Positions 52,859 through 55,851 of a stretch of 55,851 nt of DNA are shown here, one piece after another. Position 1 is the first letter of the stretch. Each line of letters begins with the position of its first letter. A model generated the notes under the pieces. That model worked only from the letters and a program-made list of their open reading frames with translations. It was not told where the DNA came from and did not search any database. Origin of the DNA: Cyanobacteria bacterium RU_5_0 (lineage in GTDB: Bacteria > Cyanobacteriota > Cyanobacteriia > Elainellales > Elainellaceae); contig JAAUSF010000019.1 of NCBI GenBank assembly GCA_012033255.1, forward strand, positions 1-55,851, in the 5' to 3' direction. The position numbers were made by a program, and so were the translations under genes.

Positions 52859-53536
52859 CTATTGCATTGGCGTCTCTGGCGTTGTTTCCATTGGCGTCTC
52901 AGAGGGTATCTCAGAAGGCGTTTCAGGAGGCGTTTCCAGTGACTCCTCCTGTCGATTCTGAATTAGGATCTCCAGTGGAATGAGGTCTTGATCGGTTGGG
53001 ATAAAATTCGGCAATACATCACGAGGACGGCTACTAGCTGCAATGCAATTCACCATCGCATCGGTCGTAGAAAACGTAATCTCGGTTCGTAACCCCACAA
53101 CGCAATTGGAGAAGCGTAAGGGCAGCAAACTCCGACGACAATAATCTAGAACCTCTAGTGCAGCCGTTTCCTGCGAGGCGCTGCTATTGATATCAACAAC
53201 GCAGGTTGCTAAATCAACAGGACGACGAACTTGTCTACAGCCGGAAAGCGCATCAATTGCCTCGATCGACGTGTCCGTGTCAATCCGGGTCACACAAGTT
53301 GATAAATCAGTAGGATAAAGGGCAGCCGCGCAAGCCACCGCCGCATCTTCCTCAGATAATCCTGTACCCAGTAAACCAGCAGCACACGCTTGATAATCTT
53401 CCTCTGTACTGCGGTAAGGCGTATAACTCGCTGCAGATGCCGACTCGATCGGCAGAGCTACAGCAGCCAATCCAGCCGCGATGAGGGAAATAGCAGGCAG
53501 GTGGACGATGAGCGATCGTAAATTTGAATCATGCAT
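52859..53536 (-). CDS. Secreted cysteine-repeat protein
   Basis: A signal peptide (about 1-36, LIVHLPAISLIAAGLAAVAL, cut after ASA) precedes three to four tandem units of about 37 residues, each with two Cys, e.g. LSTCV...LSGC, LATCV...LDYC and FSNCV...VNC. The even spacing suggests disulfide-linked helical hairpins. The last 35 residues are a PETP/SETP repeat (TPPETPSEIPSETPMETTPETP). I do not recognise a function. ATG 53536 gives a proper signal peptide; the frame extends to 53581. It is divergent from petC, as is common for genes near this operon. Confidence 0.75.
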   Translation of the reverse strand: MHDSNLRSLIVHLPAISLIAAGLAAVALPIESASAASYTPYRSTEEDYQACAAGLLGTGLSEEDAAVACAAALYPTDLSTCVTRIDTDTSIEAIDALSGCRQVRRPVDLATCVVDINSSASQETAALEVLDYCRRSLLPLRFSNCVVGLRTEITFSTTDAMVNCIAASSRPRDVLPNFIPTDQDLIPLEILIQNRQEESLETPPETPSEIPSETPMETTPETPMQ

Positions 53537-53929
53537 AGCAAATACGGCGCTTCTAGAACAGACTGGACGCAAAGCCATCATACTTTGACTTTACGAATCA
53601 AACTGGGGCTATTTTGCCATAACTGCTGAAAACTGCCACCTGGCTTTCGTCACATCCCTGTTCTTGTCTCTGAGAAGTACTGCCAAAAGAAGCGGTTTGC
53701 TAGATCCATCCGTGTAATAATACTTTTAGAAAATCTGTAAACTTGCGGCTATCTGCTGGTCAATATGGTTTATTTGACAGTAGCTTGGTGCCTTAAATGA
53801 CCCGCTTTCATAATTTTTGTCTGTCTATTCTGAAAAGCAGGCTGAAAAAAAGATACAACGGGGTGCCGTGTTGCTGGCTGCAACCGATCTTTAACCGAAA
53901 CCTACGTCTACACCTCTTCTGGTTAAATC
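53537..53929. other. Promoter region between the Cys-repeat gene and petC
   Basis: About 390 bases of non-coding DNA must hold the divergent promoters. A TTGACA (53774-53779) occurs on the plus strand, but the sequence 17 bases further (ATGACC) is a poor -10, so I do not assign a promoter. No operator was recognised. Confidence 0.45.
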
Positions 53930-54472
53930 ATGGCTCAAATTTCTGGAACTCCTGATGTCCCTGATCTCAATCGCCGTCAGTTCATGAATCTGCTCACGTT
54001 TGGAGCGGCAACTGGAACGGCTCTCGGTATGCTGTATCCGGTAGTGAAATATTTTATCCCTCCCTCTAGCGGCAGCTCAGGTAGTGGAACGATCGCCAAA
54101 GACGCTCTAGGAAACGACGTTACCCTGGCAAATTTCCTGTCGGCTCACAAGCCTGGTGAACGGGTTTTAGCACAAGGACTGAAAGGCGACCCAACCTACA
54201 TCGTGGTCGAAAGTACAGATGCGATCGGCAACTACGGGCTGAATGCCGTCTGCACTCATCTCGGTTGCGTCGTACCCTGGAACGCTAGTGAGGAGAAGTT
54301 CATGTGTCCTTGCCACGGCTCCCAATACAACAGCGAAGGCAAGGTCGTGCGCGGTCCCGCTCCCCTATCGCTCGCGCTAGTCCACACAGATGTCCAGGAA
54401 AACGGCAAAATTGCCTTCAGCGAGTGGACTGAAACCGACTTTCGCACTGGCGAAGATCCCTGGTGGACTTAA
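53930..54472 (+). CDS. petC: Cytochrome b6f Rieske iron-sulfur protein PetC
   Basis: PetC carries the 2Fe-2S cluster that accepts electrons from plastoquinol in the cytochrome b6f complex. The 180-residue protein starts [20 protein letters not shown]; the twin-arginine RR is followed by a membrane anchor ([17 protein letters not shown]). Cluster ligands are intact in CTHLGC (Cys and His) and CPCHGS. The length is normal. ATG 53930 is clear. petA follows after a heptamer-hairpin spacer, forming the usual petCA operon. Confidence 0.97.
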   Translation: MAQISGTPDVPDLNRRQFMNLLTFGAATGTALGMLYPVVKYFIPPSSGSSGSGTIAKDALGNDVTLANFLSAHKPGERVLAQGLKGDPTYIVVESTDAIGNYGLNAVCTHLGCVVPWNASEEKFMCPCHGSQYNSEGKVVRGPAPLSLALVHTDVQENGKIAFSEWTETDFRTGEDPWWT

Positions 54473-54475
54473 ATT

Positions 54476-54555
54476 AATTAAGTTTTAAGTTTTAAGTGTT
54501 TAGGGTGTGAATTTTGAACTCGGTTCGGCAACTTAAAACTTAAAACTCAAAACTC
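54476..54555. repeat. Heptamer inverted repeat between petC and petA
   Basis: TTTTAAG-type units on the left (AAGTTTTAAGTTTTAAGTG) face their near-complements, ACTTAAAACTTAAAACTC, on the right. The RNA could form a long hairpin between petC and petA. It resembles the array at 21461-21529. Confidence 0.75.
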
Positions 54556-54592
54556 TCTTTCCGCATCCTTTGTTGTTGAACGCTTGTTACCC

Positions 54593-55582
54593 ATGAAATC
54601 AACTTTCTGGTCAATCTGGCTGCCTCAAAGCATTCAGGCTATTCTCAAAAGTGCCCTGGTGATTCTGGCTACTGTGACGCTTTTTTTAGCCAGCGACTTA
54701 ATTGCGCCTCGATCGGCAGCGGCTTATCCTTTTTGGGCACAGCAAAACTATGAGACTCCTCGTGAAGCTACGGGTCGGATTGTCTGTGCGAATTGTCATC
54801 TGGCTCAAAAACCTGTCGAAATTGAGGTGCCTCAAGCCGTTCTGCCCGATACAGTGTTCAAGGCAGTGGTGAAAGTTCCCTACGATACCAGTGTTCAGCA
54901 GGTGCTTGGCACTGGTGAAAAGGGACCTCTCAATGTGGGGGCTGTTTTGATGCTGCCGGAGGGCTTCACGATCGCTCCAGAGGACAGAATTCCCGAAGAC
55001 ATGAAGGAAGAGGTTGGTCCGAGCTACTTATTCCAACCTTATGCCGAAGATAAGCAAAATATTGTTTTGGTCGGTCCTCTGCCCGGTGATCAGTACCAGG
55101 AAATTGTTTTCCCGGTTCTTTCCCCTGATCCAAATACAGATAAGTCGGTCTTCTTTGGTAAGTATCAAATTCACCTCGGCGGTAATCGGGGGCGCGGGCA
55201 GGTCTACCCAACGGGTGAGAAGAGCAACAACGCGGTCTATACGGCGTCTGCGGCAGGCACAATCACTCAGATTACCAAGACAGACGACGGTGGCTATGAA
55301 GTGACCATCCAGCCGGCGGAAGGCAATGCTGTTGCAGAAAAAATTCCCCCCGGTCCGGAGCTAATTGTGTCTGAAGGGCAGGAGGTGACATCCGGTTTAG
55401 CCCTGACAACGAATCCAAATGTAGGCGGCTTTGGACAGAAAGATGTTGAAGTGGTTCTACAAAGCCCCAATCGGATCAAAGGCTTAGTGGCATTCTTAGC
55501 AGCTGTCACCCTGACCCAAATTTTGCTGGTCTTGAAGAAGAAGCAGGTCGAGCGAGTTCAGGCGGCTGAGATGTCGTTCTAA
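54593..55582 (+). CDS. petA: Cytochrome f (PetA)
   Basis: Cytochrome f transfers electrons from PetC to plastocyanin or cytochrome c6. A signal peptide (APRSAAA) is cleaved before YPFWAQQNY, whose Tyr amino group is the sixth haem ligand in the family. The haem-binding CANCH follows. A C-terminal helix ([21 protein letters not shown]) anchors it. The 329-residue length from ATG 54593 is normal; TTG 54584 is unlikely. petC precedes it and a terminator follows. Confidence 0.97.
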   Translation: MKSTFWSIWLPQSIQAILKSALVILATVTLFLASDLIAPRSAAAYPFWAQQNYETPREATGRIVCANCHLAQKPVEIEVPQAVLPDTVFKAVVKVPYDTSVQQVLGTGEKGPLNVGAVLMLPEGFTIAPEDRIPEDMKEEVGPSYLFQPYAEDKQNIVLVGPLPGDQYQEIVFPVLSPDPNTDKSVFFGKYQIHLGGNRGRGQVYPTGEKSNNAVYTASAAGTITQITKTDDGGYEVTIQPAEGNAVAEKIPPGPELIVSEGQEVTSGLALTTNPNVGGFGQKDVEVVLQSPNRIKGLVAFLAAVTLTQILLVLKKKQVERVQAAEMSF

Positions 55583-55628
55583 CTTCGTTGCCGCACTTTC
55601 AGGCTTCTGGCAGGTTTTGCGGTTTAGG

Positions 55629-55664
55629 AAAGGCACCCCATTGATGGAGTGCCTTTCTTATTTA
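55629..55664 (+). terminator. Rho-independent terminator of petCA
   Basis: AAAGGCACCCC and GGAGTGCCTTT form a stem (one mismatch) around a loop of six bases, then CTTATTT. It lies 46 bases after petA and ends the operon. Confidence 0.8.
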
Positions 55665-55716
55665 AGGCGAGTTCGACAAACCTCTCCCTCCCAACCTCCT
55701 CGCCTACATGAAGTTT

Positions 55717-55851
55717 AAGGAGATTTCCGACAAATAAAATACCTGCGTAGGATGGGCAAAGGCATCCGTGCCCATCCATTATTCTGGCTGACGATGAGCA
55801 CGGGTAAGACCCTTTGCCCATCCTACGAATTGGTAGATTCTTTGCTGGAAA
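55717..55851. mobile_element. MITE-like element, family G (partial copy, cut by window)
   Basis: From TAAGGAGATTTCC to the right edge this matches 41031-41173 almost base for base, with a few differences (for example ACAAAT for ACAGAT, CATTATTC for CATGATTC). The right TIR is cut off by the window end. It lies shortly after the petCA terminator. Confidence 0.85.

Overview
The window is chromosomal DNA of a cyanobacterium, most likely a filamentous Leptolyngbya-like form (the genus is an inference). Several things show this: the cytochrome b6f genes petC-petA, the CotA/CemA-type proton extrusion protein PxcA, the cyanobacterial group 2 sigma factor, a phylloquinone-pathway MenH, DpsA, a tmRNA with a cyanobacterial-type tag, many copies of the palindrome GCGATCGC, and many short heptamer repeat arrays. 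There is no prophage, CRISPR array, rRNA or tRNA gene that I can see. Nearly all genes are housekeeping or widely conserved cyanobacterial genes. The unusual part is the dense, layered load of small repeats between them and sometimes inside them.

Layout. 1-8600: a repeat element, a degenerate SF1 helicase-like gene (minus strand), pxcA, an APC permease, secD-secF and a Uma2 endonuclease-like gene. 8870-14720: a response regulator-LOV-PAS-GGDEF-EAL protein, homoserine kinase thrB, a small membrane protein, a DUF39 homocysteine-synthesis protein and a rhomboid protease. 14870-19270: a thioredoxin-NHL protein and a solitary type ISP-like DNA methyltransferase, which looks AT-richer than its neighbours. 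19517-24056: a GldA-GldF-GldG-DUF4340 ABC exporter operon interrupted by a 7-bp tandem repeat. 24219-28045: a PD-(D/E)XK nuclease-like protein, purU, a CADD-type folate protein, a Fur-family regulator with a Fur-box-like palindrome, and dpsA.

28611-40886: UDP-GlcNAc 2-epimerase, several conserved proteins, a secreted DUF3747/SLH protein, fluoride channel crcB, menH, a sigma factor, a DUF3445 haem protein, an AI-2E transporter and trpS. 41333-41721: ssrA (tmRNA) on the minus strand. 42080-52627: a glycosyltransferase, tgt, cobS, a tandem-domain QueD/PTPS, a methyltransferase, rsmG, an ABC ATPase and a TPR lipoprotein-like or secreted protein. 52859-55851: a secreted cysteine-repeat protein, petC, petA with its terminator, and a second copy of the element found beside ssrA.

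Genes that work together: SecD/SecF (protein export); the four-gene ABC exporter; ThrB plus the DUF39 protein (two branches from aspartate semialdehyde); PurU plus CADD (folate); Tgt plus QueD (queuosine); PetC plus PetA (b6f complex). Repeats fall into at least three small inverted-repeat-bounded (MITE-like) families, two flanked by TA, and several heptamer or octamer arrays. Some arrays provide start or stop codons for real genes.
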